DNA from: Cognatundibacterium rugosum | Lineage (GTDB): Bacteria; Pseudomonadota; Gammaproteobacteria; Burkholderiales; Burkholderiaceae_D | Length of the DNA stretch: 64,000 bases | Reading direction: 5' to 3' | Assembly: GCF_014284365.1 (NCBI RefSeq) | Contig: NZ_JACOGG010000004.1 | Span: 181,381 to 245,380 of the forward strand | In this document: positions 1 through 8,995 of the stretch, piece after piece | Numbering within the stretch: the first letter of the stretch is position 1 | Layout: every line of letters begins with the position of its first letter | Translations under genes and position numbers: made by a program | The notes under the pieces: model-generated | What the model was told of the DNA's origin: nothing | Databases searched by the model: none | The model's input: the letters and a program-made list of their open reading frames with translations, nothing else

Positions 1-178
1 TAGCAACCGCGATCACCAGCCAGAATAGTTCAGGATTGGCTTTAATGACCGCGAACACGGCGGGTTCCGAACCCATGGGCAACAATGTTGCCGAAATAAA
101 ACTAACAATGAAGACTGATAGCAGCCCCACCTCGGGCACAGCCAGAACCTCAAAAATCCAGTGTATCAGTGCATCCAT
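1..178 (-). CDS. YqaA-family inner membrane protein (partial, N-terminal part only)
   Basis: The reverse strand encodes about 59 residues starting MDALIHWIFEVLAVPEVG and running off the left edge. The ATG at 178 follows an in-frame TGA, which fixes the start. The visible part is a short amphipathic N-terminus, a hydrophobic segment and the motif LLPMGSEPAVFAV, which resembles the LLPxGSE signature of YqaA/DedA-like (SNARE-associated, PF09335-type) membrane proteins. Function in this family is poorly defined (membrane homeostasis or transport). It is divergent from ilvA. Family assignment rests on motif recall, so confidence is moderate. Confidence 0.6.
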   Translation of the reverse strand, partial: MDALIHWIFEVLAVPEVGLLSVFIVSFISATLLPMGSEPAVFAVIKANPELFWLVIAVA

Positions 179-208
179 TCAGCATCCATTCAGCTTTCAT
201 TCTGTTTC

Positions 209-247
209 AATTCCGTTTTAATTCCGTTTTAATTCCGTTTTAATTCC
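209..247. repeat. 11-bp tandem repeat, about 3.5 copies
   Basis: The unit AATTCCGTTTT occurs three times head to tail (209-219, 220-230, 231-241), followed by a partial AATTCC. Degenerate TTCA-rich sequence just upstream may be older copies. It lies in the divergent promoter region between the yqaA-like gene and ilvA, one unit being close to one helical turn. Confidence 0.85.
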
Positions 248-299
248 AGCCTGACCAAGCGATTTACATTCAGCCTGCTAGTCTCAAAACCGCATCCAT

Positions 300-305
300 T
301 ATAAT
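300..305 (+). promoter_or_regulatory. candidate -10 box for ilvA
   Basis: A perfect TATAAT hexamer lies 70 bp upstream of the ilvA ATG. No good -35 hexamer is visible at 16-18 bp, so this is a weakly supported sigma-70 promoter. Confidence 0.35.
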
Positions 306-375
306 AGACGCTTCACTACCGCTATTATCAACCCAACTGAGCCTGTTACTAAGCTTGGATTCAACCTGAACGCAT

Positions 376-1911
376 ATGAGCACTGATTATCTGAAAAAGA
401 TCCTGACTGCACGCGTCTATGACGTGGCTTTTGAAACTCCGCTGGAATTCGCACCCAGCCTGTCAGCCCGGATGGATAATCGAATTATGTTCAAACGCGA
501 AGACATGCAAAGTGTGTTTAGCTTCAAGATTCGCGGTGCCTATAACAAGATCGCCCATTTGAATGCTGCCCAGCTCAAGCGGGGCGTGATCTGCGCTTCT
601 GCCGGCAATCATGCGCAGGGCGTGGCACTCAGCGCCCAACGACGTGGTTGCAAAGCAGTGATCGTGATGCCAACCACCACCCCGCCAGTCAAAATCGACG
701 CGGTACGTGCGCATGGTGGCGAACTGGTGGAAATCGTGCTGCATGGTGACTCGTATTCCGATGCCTACACCCATGCGCTGGAACTGGAAAAAAAACGCAA
801 ACTCACCTTTGTCCATCCTTTCGATGATCCGGATGTGATCGCCGGTCAGGGTACGGTGGGCATGGAAATTTTGCGCCAGCATGCTGGCCCGATTCACGCT
901 ATTTTTGTTGCGATTGGTGGTGGTGGTCTGATCGCCGGCGTATCTGCTTATGTCAAAGCGATTCGCCCCGACATCAAAATCATCGGTGTGCAAACCACCG
1001 ATTCTGATGGCATGGCCCGCAGTCTGGCTGCCGGAAAACGGGTAACGCTGAACGATGTCGGCCTGTTCTCAGATGGTACGGCAGTGAAACTGGTGGGCGA
1101 AGAAACCTTCCGCCTGGCGAAACTGTATGTCGATGAAGTCATCACTGTTGATACCGATGCGGTATGTGCGGCGATTAAAGACGTCTTCCAGGATACCCGT
1201 AGCATACTGGAGCCAGCCGGTGCGCTGGCGGTGGCAGGCTGCAAGGCCTATATCGAGCGCGCTAAAGCGCAAAAGAAACCACTCAAAAACGAAACCCTGG
1301 TCACCATCGCCTGCGGTGCGAATATGAATTTTGACCGACTGCGCTTTGTCGCTGAGCGCGCCGAAGTCGGTGAAGCACGTGAAGCCGTATTTGCGGTAAC
1401 CATACCCGAAGAGCGCGGCAGTTTCCGTCGTTTCTGCGAACTGGTGGGCGCACGTAATGTGACCGAATTCAACTATCGCATCAGCGACGATAAAGCGGCG
1501 CATATTTTTGTCGGCATTCAGGTCAATGACAAGCTGGAATCCAGCAAGATCGCCAAAAATTTTGAGAAACATGGTTTCCCAACTTTAGATTTAACCCATG
1601 ATGAACTGGCTAAACTGCACATCCGCCATCTGGTCGGCGGAAAGAGTGGATTGGCCCAGAATGAGCTGCTGTATCGCTTTGAATTCCCTGAGCGTCCCGG
1701 TGCACTGATGCGTTTCTTAAACAGCATGGCACCGAACTGGAATATCAGCCTCTTCCACTACCGTAATCATGGAGCTGACTATGGCCGCACCCTGGTCGGC
1801 TTGCAGGTACCAAAAAAAGAAATGAAGGATTTCCGCTCTTTCCTGTCCACGCTGGGCTATCGCTACTGGGATGAAAGTCAGAATCCGGTATACAAATTAT
1901 TTTTAGGCTAA
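376..1911 (+). CDS. ilvA: threonine ammonia-lyase, biosynthetic
   Basis: PLP enzyme that deaminates L-threonine to 2-oxobutanoate, the first committed step to isoleucine, in the cytoplasm. The 511-residue length matches the long biosynthetic type. Residues 1-330 form the catalytic fold II domain: the PLP lysine is Lys51 in SFKIRGAYNKI, with ASAGNHAQG near 75 and the phosphate-binding GGGGLIAG at 181-188. Residues ~335-511 hold two ACT-like regulatory repeats (RGSFRRFCELVG, then RPGALMRFLNS), so feedback control by isoleucine/valine is expected from the family. The ATG at 376 is the first in-frame start giving a full N-terminus. It is followed 47 bp later by queF on the same strand. Confidence 0.96.
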   Translation: MSTDYLKKILTARVYDVAFETPLEFAPSLSARMDNRIMFKREDMQSVFSFKIRGAYNKIAHLNAAQLKRGVICASAGNHAQGVALSAQRRGCKAVIVMPTTTPPVKIDAVRAHGGELVEIVLHGDSYSDAYTHALELEKKRKLTFVHPFDDPDVIAGQGTVGMEILRQHAGPIHAIFVAIGGGGLIAGVSAYVKAIRPDIKIIGVQTTDSDGMARSLAAGKRVTLNDVGLFSDGTAVKLVGEETFRLAKLYVDEVITVDTDAVCAAIKDVFQDTRSILEPAGALAVAGCKAYIERAKAQKKPLKNETLVTIACGANMNFDRLRFVAERAEVGEAREAVFAVTIPEERGSFRRFCELVGARNVTEFNYRISDDKAAHIFVGIQVNDKLESSKIAKNFEKHGFPTLDLTHDELAKLHIRHLVGGKSGLAQNELLYRFEFPERPGALMRFLNSMAPNWNISLFHYRNHGADYGRTLVGLQVPKKEMKDFRSFLSTLGYRYWDESQNPVYKLFLG

Positions 1912-1958
1912 GTTCTCAACGGCGTTAAGAACAGTCAGCGCTTTAAAACTTTAAGATC

Positions 1959-2807
1959 ATGACACAAGACCACACACCGAATTCACCGGAACAATCCCAG
2001 CTGGGCAAAGTCGCCACCTACAAGGCGGAGTATGACGCATCCCTGCTGTTTCCGATTCCGCGCAGCGCTAAACGCGAGGAAATCGGCATCAGTGGCACCC
2101 TGCCTTTCTTTGGGGTGGATATCTGGAATGGCTATGAACTGTCCTGGCTCAATCAACGCGGTAAGCCACAAGTTGCAATTGCTCGTTTCCACGTGCCGGC
2201 AGATTCGCCAAACATCATTGAATCGAAGTCCTTTAAGTTGTATCTGAATTCCTTTAACCAGACTAAGGTGGCGGATACGGATACACTGATCCATACTTTA
2301 CAACGCGATCTGACTGCCGCAGCCGGTGCTTATGTCTCGGTCAGCCTGACCTTGCCGGAACAGTTTTCCCAGTTACAGATGCAGGAACTCAGTGGCACTG
2401 TACTTGACCGGCTGGATATCGAAGTCGATAGCTATCATCCGGCACCGGATTTATTACGTGCTAACCACGATGAAGCGATCGTCGAAGAAACACTGGTGTC
2501 GCACCTGCTTAAGTCTAACTGCCTGGTCACTGGCCAGCCAGACTGGGGCAGTGTGCAAATTCATTATGTCGGTCCGCAAATCGATCAGGAGAGCCTGTTA
2601 CGTTACCTGATCGGCTTCCGCAATCACAATGAGTTTCACGAACAATGCGTGGAGCGCATCTTTGTCGATATCCTGCGCCAGTGTCAGCCGCAGAAACTGT
2701 CCGTCTATGCACGTTACACACGACGTGGTGGCCTGGACATCAATCCGTGGCGCAGCAATTTCTCCACTGCTCAGGCACCGGGAAATGCACGCAATGCGCG
2801 TCAATAA
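1959..2807 (+). CDS. queF: NADPH-dependent 7-cyano-7-deazaguanine reductase QueF
   Basis: Reduces preQ0 to preQ1, the nitrile reduction step of queuosine biosynthesis. At 282 residues it is the long, E. coli-type QueF built from a tandem T-fold. The nucleophilic cysteine that forms the thioimide is Cys188 in [12 protein letters not shown], with the conserved Asp195 just after. The substrate-binding HNEFHEQ motif follows near 225. It lies 47 bp after ilvA and 58 bp before the PagP-like gene, so the three may be co-transcribed, though nothing links them functionally. Confidence 0.95.
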   Translation: MTQDHTPNSPEQSQLGKVATYKAEYDASLLFPIPRSAKREEIGISGTLPFFGVDIWNGYELSWLNQRGKPQVAIARFHVPADSPNIIESKSFKLYLNSFNQTKVADTDTLIHTLQRDLTAAAGAYVSVSLTLPEQFSQLQMQELSGTVLDRLDIEVDSYHPAPDLLRANHDEAIVEETLVSHLLKSNCLVTGQPDWGSVQIHYVGPQIDQESLLRYLIGFRNHNEFHEQCVERIFVDILRQCQPQKLSVYARYTRRGGLDINPWRSNFSTAQAPGNARNARQ

Positions 2808-2865
2808 GCATGCTGACCTGCATACAACCCATCCTCATCCTTTAACTACTTACGACACAGGACCC

Positions 2866-3444
2866 ATGAAGTCTTATTTCACAAAAACCCTGCTACGCGT
2901 CAGCCTGGTGCTGGCCGCCGCCTTACCACTGGCTGCAATGGCAGAAGAAAATACCGATACCAGCTGGTGGGAAAAATATAAAAACAAGGCCGTAGGCTTA
3001 TATGACAATGGACAGCTGTCCCTGATGTTATCGGGTTACGCACACCATGGACGCAACACCTATACCGCAGAACGTATCGCTGAGTTGAATGAACGCGCCT
3101 GGGGACTGGGTTTTAGCAAAGTCATGCGCGATGAAAAGGATAATGAAGAATCCATCTATGGCATGGTGATTTCAGACTCTCATTTCAAACCTCAGCCTAT
3201 GCTTGGTTATGCCTATCAATGGACTAAACCTTTGTCAGAAAAACTGGAAGTCGGAGTAGGTGCGACTGGCTTACTCATCAGTCGTACAGACTATTTCGGC
3301 GGCTTTCCTTTCCCCGCCGTATTGCCAGTCGCCTCGGTCGGCACCCGTCACAGCAAGCTGATGGCGGCGTATGTGCCACGTTTCTCTAAAAACAAAGGCA
3401 ATGGTGACGTTTTATTGCTATTCGTGCGCATCGATCTGAACTAA
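2866..3444 (+). CDS. pagP: PagP-like lipid A palmitoyltransferase, outer membrane
   Basis: 192 residues from the ATG at 2866. An upstream in-frame extension overlaps queF and is rejected, because the signal peptide MKSYFTKTLLRVSLVLAAA...AMA begins here. The mature part has a PagP layout: an amphipathic helix (SWWEKYKN), then an 8-strand barrel. It carries LMLSGYAHHGR around the catalytic histidine region, ELNERAWGLGFSK, MVISDSHFKPQPMLGYAY and VLPVASVG, all close to the E. coli PagP core. Known PagP moves palmitate from phospholipid to lipid A; substrate here is inferred. Two LpxL-family acyltransferases lie further on at 38-39.8 kb. Confidence 0.85.
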   Translation: MKSYFTKTLLRVSLVLAAALPLAAMAEENTDTSWWEKYKNKAVGLYDNGQLSLMLSGYAHHGRNTYTAERIAELNERAWGLGFSKVMRDEKDNEESIYGMVISDSHFKPQPMLGYAYQWTKPLSEKLEVGVGATGLLISRTDYFGGFPFPAVLPVASVGTRHSKLMAAYVPRFSKNKGNGDVLLLFVRIDLN

Positions 3445-3732
3445 ACGATTGACGAACGCCATCCGTATTTGCGATGATCATTGCCTTGTGTCAATTCAAT
3501 GACGTAAGACAATGATCAGGCATGCGTGCTTACCGTTCTTGCCATGCATACGGACACACAGCAGCCAGAACATCAGTAAGCGAAGTAAGCAATGTAACCG
3601 CTGTAACAGACTGACACCAGTTTGCATTTCCACACAGGTCCTAAGAAGCATATTATGTGAGTCGCTAATTCCGATCAGGATGCAGCTGACTTTTTTTGTT
3701 GATCTTGTTGCTGCCTTGTTTTTTACGTTGTC

Positions 3733-6405
3733 GTGATACCGTCCAAACCTCATTTTGAACCTGCACCCGTTGTGCTCACTGTCAACCCAGAATGGCACAG
3801 CGCCATGCTGGACATGCAACCGGATGCGATCTTTGTTTTGCTGGGTCAGAAAATTGCCTATGTCAATCAGGCAGGCCTGGAGTTGCTGAAGGCCAGCGAT
3901 AGCAGCCAGATACTGGGCATGCGCCCGGAAAATTTTTTGACAGGTAAATATCATCTGGCGGTGCGCCAGCTTTTCGAGCTTGGCAAGAATGAACGTATTC
4001 CCGGCCCGCAGTATTATCAATGCGTGGCACTGGATGGACAGATGGCAGACGTGGAGGTATATAGCAAGGGCCTGCTGATAGGCGAACAAAGTGCCATATT
4101 ACTCAGCGCACGGCAATACAAAAGTCCCTCGCCTGCACAACAAACGATTGAACAATTAATCAACGAAGTCAAACACCAGAACAACCGGGTGCACGAAGCG
4201 CTGCACCACGAAAAAGAAATCCTGGAAATGATCGCACTGGATAAGCCTTTGGCTGACATCCTGGAAGATGTGTGCGATCGCATGGAACGCCTGTTGGATA
4301 ACGGTGCCTTATGCGCTATCAGCCTGTACGATGCGGAACAACAGGTGCTGAATCTGGGTGCGGCGCCTTCGCTGCCGGAAGCATTTGTTCAGCAAATACT
4401 GAAATTGAAGGTGCGGGAAAATAATGGTTGCAGCGCAGCGACGATATTAAAAAACAGCGTCACTATCGTGCATGACATACAGCGCAATCCGGTCTGGGGA
4501 GACATGAAGCCGCTGGCTGCCGAAAATGGCCTGTGTGCGAGCTGGTCTACCCCCATCAGCACTGCGTTCAGCTCACTATTGGGTACGGTAGACGTGTACT
4601 ATCGTCATCCGCATATGCCGGATGACGATGAACAAGCCATGATTATGGATGCCTGCGATCTGATCGCACTGGCTATCGATAAAAAGAACATGGAACAAAG
4701 TCTGGAAGAGAGCGAGGAACGTTACCGTTCCGTCGTGACCAACCTGACTGAAGGGATCATGGTGATAGGACCAGGTGGTCAGATCCTGACGTCCAATCCT
4801 TCCGCCCTGCGCATCCTGAAAATTGCAGATATCAGGTCGGTAGGACGCCGCCATCGCTATTTCAAACGTATTTTTACAGAAAATGGCGACACCTTAAAAT
4901 TGGGTGAAGATCCCGCCTCTCAAGTCTTCCGCAACGGACGCGCTATCCTTGATTTGTCGATAGGCATGGAATTACAAGATGGTTCTGTGGTCTGGCTGCT
5001 AGTGAATTGCTTACCGATCTCAGGAAAAAACAGTCCATATGCGTCGGCCGTACTCATTTCGTTTACCGATACCACAGAAGTCAGGGAAACCCAGCGTCAG
5101 CTCAATCTGATGGCCAGTTTTGATGCGCTGACTGGCCTGCCTAACCGGCATCAGCTCAATCAGCGCCTGGATAAAGCCATCAGTGACGCTAAGCAGCACC
5201 GCCAACATGTTGCCTTACTTTTTCTCGATCTGGATCGCTTCAAAAATGTAAATGACACGGCCGGCCATGCAGCAGGGGACAGCCTGCTGCGCAATGTCGC
5301 TGAACGTCTGCTTTCCTGCATACGTGAAACCGATATGCTGGCACGCCTGGGCGGTGATGAGTTCGTGATCATCGCTGAAGAAGTCAGGGATGCATTCTAT
5401 CTGCGCGAGCTGGGTGAACGGGTGCTGGTGCGGATGCGCGAACCATTCATCATAGACGGCAATGAATATCATTTGGGCACCTCGATCGGCATCAGCGTAT
5501 TTCCGCATGATGGTCAGGATGCGGCGACGCTGATGCGTTGTGCCGATTCGGCGATGTATCACGCCAAAGAATGTGGCCGCAATAATTACCAGTTCTTTAC
5601 CACCGAGCTCAATGTCCGGGCTCAGCATCGCTATTCACTGGAAACCAATCTGCGCCGCGCATTGGCAGAGCAGGAATTCCGCGTGTATTACCAGCCCAAG
5701 CTATGCCTGAATCATTCCAGCATCGTTGGTGCCGAAGCATTGCTGCGCTGGCAGATGCCCGGACTGGGATTGATTTCTCCGGCCGAATTTATCCCAATTG
5801 CCGAAGAAATCGGCCTGATCCTGCCGCTGGGACGCTGGGTACTGGAACAGGCTTGCCAGCAAACTCAGCGCTGGCGTGAACAACATCATGCAGACCTGGT
5901 CATCAGTGTCAATATCTCTCCCAAACAGTTTCAGGATACCGGTTTATGTAAGTTCATCCAGCGCACTTTACAGCAAACCGGCTTACCCGCTCATGCACTG
6001 CAACTGGAAATCACAGAGGGGCTGCTGATGACCGATCTGGATACGTTGCTGCCTATGTTTGAGAGTCTGCGTCAGCTTGGTGTCAGTATTTCACTGGATG
6101 ATTTCGGCACTGGCTTTTCCTCGCTATCCTATTTGCAGCGTTTCCCGATTGATAACCTGAAAATTGATCGCTCTTTCATCCATGATATACCGCATAACCC
6201 GGATTCGGTTGCGCTGGCCCGTGCGATTATCGCGATGGGCCAGGCCTTGCAAATGAGTGTCACTGCGGAAGGCGTGGAAAACCGTGAGCAGGTACAATTC
6301 CTGGCGGAGTCAGGCTGCCAGGAATTACAAGGCTATTACTTCAGCCCTCCGGTACCCGCGTCTGAATTTGAAACACTGTTTCAGCGTAACTGGCACAATG
6401 ATTGA
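3733..6405 (+). CDS. PAS/GAF/PAS sensor diguanylate cyclase-phosphodiesterase (GGDEF-EAL)
   Basis: An 890-residue c-di-GMP turnover protein with no clear membrane segment. In order: PAS-like domain (~25-125), short coiled stretch, GAF-like domain (~165-315), second PAS (~325-455), GGDEF domain (~460-625) and EAL domain (~635-885). The GGDEF motif is intact at 540-544, and an RETD inhibitory site lies five residues upstream, so product inhibition is possible. The EAL motif is intact at 668-670 (AEALLRW), with NISPKQF, EITEG, DDFGTGFSS and KIDRSFI all present, so both activities look competent. The start is uncertain: GTG at 3733 is the first possible, and there is no strong ribosome-binding site. 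Confidence 0.93.
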   Translation: MIPSKPHFEPAPVVLTVNPEWHSAMLDMQPDAIFVLLGQKIAYVNQAGLELLKASDSSQILGMRPENFLTGKYHLAVRQLFELGKNERIPGPQYYQCVALDGQMADVEVYSKGLLIGEQSAILLSARQYKSPSPAQQTIEQLINEVKHQNNRVHEALHHEKEILEMIALDKPLADILEDVCDRMERLLDNGALCAISLYDAEQQVLNLGAAPSLPEAFVQQILKLKVRENNGCSAATILKNSVTIVHDIQRNPVWGDMKPLAAENGLCASWSTPISTAFSSLLGTVDVYYRHPHMPDDDEQAMIMDACDLIALAIDKKNMEQSLEESEERYRSVVTNLTEGIMVIGPGGQILTSNPSALRILKIADIRSVGRRHRYFKRIFTENGDTLKLGEDPASQVFRNGRAILDLSIGMELQDGSVVWLLVNCLPISGKNSPYASAVLISFTDTTEVRETQRQLNLMASFDALTGLPNRHQLNQRLDKAISDAKQHRQHVALLFLDLDRFKNVNDTAGHAAGDSLLRNVAERLLSCIRETDMLARLGGDEFVIIAEEVRDAFYLRELGERVLVRMREPFIIDGNEYHLGTSIGISVFPHDGQDAATLMRCADSAMYHAKECGRNNYQFFTTELNVRAQHRYSLETNLRRALAEQEFRVYYQPKLCLNHSSIVGAEALLRWQMPGLGLISPAEFIPIAEEIGLILPLGRWVLEQACQQTQRWREQHHADLVISVNISPKQFQDTGLCKFIQRTLQQTGLPAHALQLEITEGLLMTDLDTLLPMFESLRQLGVSISLDDFGTGFSSLSYLQRFPIDNLKIDRSFIHDIPHNPDSVALARAIIAMGQALQMSVTAEGVENREQVQFLAESGCQELQGYYFSPPVPASEFETLFQRNWHND

Positions 6406-6411
6406 GCTCAG

Positions 6412-6509
6412 GGAGCACGTAAAACCGCCTCAGCGGTGTTATAGCTCCTGGTCATACAATTCGTATTGACTATCTGCCTGAACTTGCCGGAACAATTTTG
6501 CCTGAGTCC
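6412..6509 (+). repeat. dispersed ~100-bp palindromic repeat, copy A
   Basis: Begins seven bases after the GGDEF-EAL stop codon. It shares with copies B and C the left block AAAACCGCC-CAGCGG, the middle GTTATAGCTCCT, and the right block ACAATTTTG...AGTCC. The left end is eroded (GGAGCACG instead of GGACTNACG), so it is the most diverged of the three full-length copies. The ends are complementary and would fold into a long imperfect hairpin. Confidence 0.75.
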
Positions 6510-6547
6510 AGACTTAAGTTAATTACACTGAGCATTCAATTCCAGCC

Positions 6548-6553
6548 TATAAT
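6548..6553 (+). promoter_or_regulatory. candidate -10 box for ptsN-hprK-rapZ
   Basis: Perfect TATAAT 43 bp before the ptsN ATG, just after repeat copy A. The best -35 candidate (TTACAC, 6523-6528) is weak and has a 19-bp spacer, so this is only moderately supported. Confidence 0.45.
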
Positions 6554-6595
6554 TTGTATGTCTAGCTCCTATCGCAGCTGTACTTTCTTCGCACC

Positions 6596-7069
6596 ATGAC
6601 AAATATTGCAAAAATTCTGCCCCTTTCCAATGTGCTGCTGGATCTGGAGATTTCCAGCAAAAAAAGAGCATTTGAACAGGCAGGCTTGTTATTTGAAAAT
6701 AACTGCAGCATCGCCCGTTCCACCGTGTCGGATAATCTGTTCGCGCGGGAGCGTCTGGGCTCTACCGGTCTGGGGCATGGCGTCGCTGTTCCCCATGGTC
6801 GTATCAAAGGTCTCAAAGCGCCGATTGCCGCCTTTGTACGCCTGAAAGATCCGATTCCGTTTGAATCGCCCGATGGACAGCCGGTCAGCTTGCTGATTTT
6901 CTTACTGATGCCTGACAATGTGCAGCAACAGCATTTGGCCATACTCTCTGAAATCGCTGAAATGCTGTCCAATGAAGCATTCCGTGATGAATTACAGACT
7001 GAGGCAGATGCCAGTGTCGTCTACGATAAAATTCTGGCCTGGCGCCCGAATTTACCTCCAGCTGTTTAA
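6596..7069 (+). CDS. ptsN: nitrogen-regulatory PTS EIIA component
   Basis: 157 residues of the EIIA-Ntr fold, acting in the cytoplasmic PtsP-NPr-PtsN phosphorelay that reports nitrogen and energy status. The phosphorylatable histidine is His67 in GLGHGVAVPHGR, the family signature, and LLIFLLMP follows in the usual place. In proteobacteria this protein modulates potassium uptake and other targets by its phosphorylation state. It is first in a run with hprK (37 bp gap) and rapZ (2 bp gap), a standard betaproteobacterial order that couples the PTS relay to HPr kinase. Confidence 0.95.
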   Translation: MTNIAKILPLSNVLLDLEISSKKRAFEQAGLLFENNCSIARSTVSDNLFARERLGSTGLGHGVAVPHGRIKGLKAPIAAFVRLKDPIPFESPDGQPVSLLIFLLMPDNVQQQHLAILSEIAEMLSNEAFRDELQTEADASVVYDKILAWRPNLPPAV

Positions 7070-7106
7070 CGCCTGATCGTCTTCGCAGATTGTTGATTTT
7101 CCCGCC

Positions 7107-8048
7107 ATGCCAATATTTACAGAATTAACGATACAAAAAATCTACGATGACAACCGCGATATCATGCAGCTGGGCTGGTTTGCCGGCTTTGCCGGAGCGG
7201 ATAAACAAATCACTGGCGACGCCGCATCTTCGGCCGATCAGGTCGGCCACTTAAATCTGATCCATCCTGGCCGTATTCAGGTACTCGGGCATCAGGAACT
7301 CGCCTATTACAACCGTCTGTCCAATGCTTCCCGCGCAAATCTGATCCGTGAACTGGTGGCCGGTGGCCCACCTGCACTGATCGTAGCGCAAGGTCTGGAT
7401 TCTCCACCGGCGTTTCTGACTACCTGTGACGACAATCATATTCCCTTATTTTCGACGCCTTATCCATCGGCACAGGTGATCGATTATCTGCGCGTTTATT
7501 TGTCAAAAAAACTCGCGCAACGCATCACCATGCACGGCGTATTTATGGACGTGCTGGGCGTAGGTGTGCTGATTACCGGTGAATCCGGTTTGGGTAAAAG
7601 CGAGCTGGGGCTGGAACTGATTTCACGCAGCCATGGCCTGGTCGCGGATGATGCTGTGGAATTCTCACGTATCGCACCGAATATGATAGAGGGCCGCTGC
7701 CCGGAATTGCTGCAGAATTTGCTGGAAGTACGCGGTCTGGGCTTACTCGATATTAAAACGATATTTGGCGAAACAGCCGTCAGACGCAAAATGCGTTTGA
7801 AGCTGATCGTACATCTGGTCAGGCGCAGTACGCTGGAAGAAAATTATGAGCGCCTGCCTATCGATTCTCAAACAGAAGAAGTGCTGGGTCTGCCGATACG
7901 TAAAGTCGTGATCCCGGTCGCGGCTGGCCGCAATATCGCCGTTTTGCTGGAGGCTGCGGTACGTAACACTATTCTGCAACTACGCGGTATCAATACACTG
8001 GAAGACTTTATGGAACGCCAGCGTCGTGCTATGGAAGCGGGAGACTGA
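7107..8048 (+). CDS. hprK: HPr kinase/phosphorylase
   Basis: A bifunctional enzyme that phosphorylates and dephosphorylates a serine of HPr. It has 313 residues: an N-terminal regulatory domain (~1-130) and a C-terminal P-loop kinase domain. The Walker A GESGLGKS spans 158-165, preceded by [15 protein letters not shown] with the family's conserved histidine. The HprK signature [17 protein letters not shown] lies near 205-221. In Gram-negatives the role is tied to the PtsN/NPr relay rather than classic catabolite repression. Neighbours on both sides fit. Confidence 0.96.
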   Translation: MPIFTELTIQKIYDDNRDIMQLGWFAGFAGADKQITGDAASSADQVGHLNLIHPGRIQVLGHQELAYYNRLSNASRANLIRELVAGGPPALIVAQGLDSPPAFLTTCDDNHIPLFSTPYPSAQVIDYLRVYLSKKLAQRITMHGVFMDVLGVGVLITGESGLGKSELGLELISRSHGLVADDAVEFSRIAPNMIEGRCPELLQNLLEVRGLGLLDIKTIFGETAVRRKMRLKLIVHLVRRSTLEENYERLPIDSQTEEVLGLPIRKVVIPVAAGRNIAVLLEAAVRNTILQLRGINTLEDFMERQRRAMEAGD

Positions 8049-8050
8049 AC

Positions 8051-8914
8051 ATGGATGTGATACTGATTTCAGGCATTTCCGGCTCAGGAAAATCGGTGAC
8101 GCTGAATGTACTGGAAGACGCCGGTTATTTCTGTGTCGACAATCTGCCGCCTTCATTACTGCCCGAGCTAATCGCAACACTGGAACATGAAGCGCAAATG
8201 AAAACTGCCATTGCGATGGATTCGCGCAGTGCGCATTTACTGACCACAGTCCCGGCCACAGTAGAAAAACTACGCCAGGCTGGTCATACCGTCAGAATTT
8301 TATTTCTGACTGCCAGTACCGAATCACTGGTTGCACGCTTCTCAGAAACTCGCCGCAGTCATCCTTTATCGCATCGCATGGGTATTGATGCCCACGCCTC
8401 TATTCATCTGACCTTAACCGAATGCATAGAAGAGGAAAGAGAAATTCTGGCCTCTATCCAGGCCAGCGCACATGTGATCGATACGACCGATCTGAGCGCC
8501 AATCAGTTACGTAAATGGGTCAAAGAATTTATCCGGATTGAGCACGTACCGCTGACGCTGATGTTTGAGTCTTTCGCATTCAAACGTGGGGTGCCGCTGG
8601 ATGCCGATCTGGTGTTTGATGTGCGTATGATACCGAACCCTCACTATGATCTGGCACTGCGACCACTGACAGGACGCGATGAGCCAGTGATAGAGTTTCT
8701 GGACAATCAGCCCATGGCACAGGAGATGTATCAGGATATCCTGGCATTTCTGCGCAAATGGATACCCGCGTTTAAGGCCGATAACCGCAGTTATCTGACG
8801 GTAGCGATAGGATGTACCGGGGGCCAGCACCGCTCTGTCTATATGGTGGAAAAACTGACTCAACAATTCCTCACGACGGAACAAGTGTTGATACGCCACC
8901 GCCGCCTGCACTAA
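8051..8914 (+). CDS. rapZ: RNase adapter protein RapZ
   Basis: 287 residues, two bases after hprK and therefore surely co-transcribed. The N-terminal P-loop GISGSGKS is at 8-15; the C-terminal half carries [27 protein letters not shown] and [11 protein letters not shown], hallmarks of RapZ/YvcJ. In E. coli RapZ binds GlmZ/GlmY small RNAs and guides RNase E to control glmS; whether that target exists here cannot be seen. Transcription ends at the hairpin at 8950-8965. Confidence 0.95.
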   Translation: MDVILISGISGSGKSVTLNVLEDAGYFCVDNLPPSLLPELIATLEHEAQMKTAIAMDSRSAHLLTTVPATVEKLRQAGHTVRILFLTASTESLVARFSETRRSHPLSHRMGIDAHASIHLTLTECIEEEREILASIQASAHVIDTTDLSANQLRKWVKEFIRIEHVPLTLMFESFAFKRGVPLDADLVFDVRMIPNPHYDLALRPLTGRDEPVIEFLDNQPMAQEMYQDILAFLRKWIPAFKADNRSYLTVAIGCTGGQHRSVYMVEKLTQQFLTTEQVLIRHRRLH

Positions 8915-8940
8915 GTACAGCAATCCTGATATCGTGACAT

Positions 8941-8972
8941 AAAAAAAAACCGGGAATTTTCCCGGTTTTTTT
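8941..8972. terminator. bidirectional rho-independent terminator between rapZ and natB
   Basis: A 7-bp stem CCGGGAA-TT-TTCCCGG is flanked by nine A on the left and seven T on the right, so it can stop transcription both from rapZ (plus) and from the natB-like gene (minus). Confidence 0.92.
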
Positions 8973-8995
8973 ATGCACATATACTTTTCCTTACC

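Noticed and set aside
3512..3736. 74-residue ORF between the PagP-like gene and the GGDEF-EAL gene
   Set aside because: No ribosome-binding site, atypical composition and no recognisable motif; the 288-bp gap is best left as intergenic.
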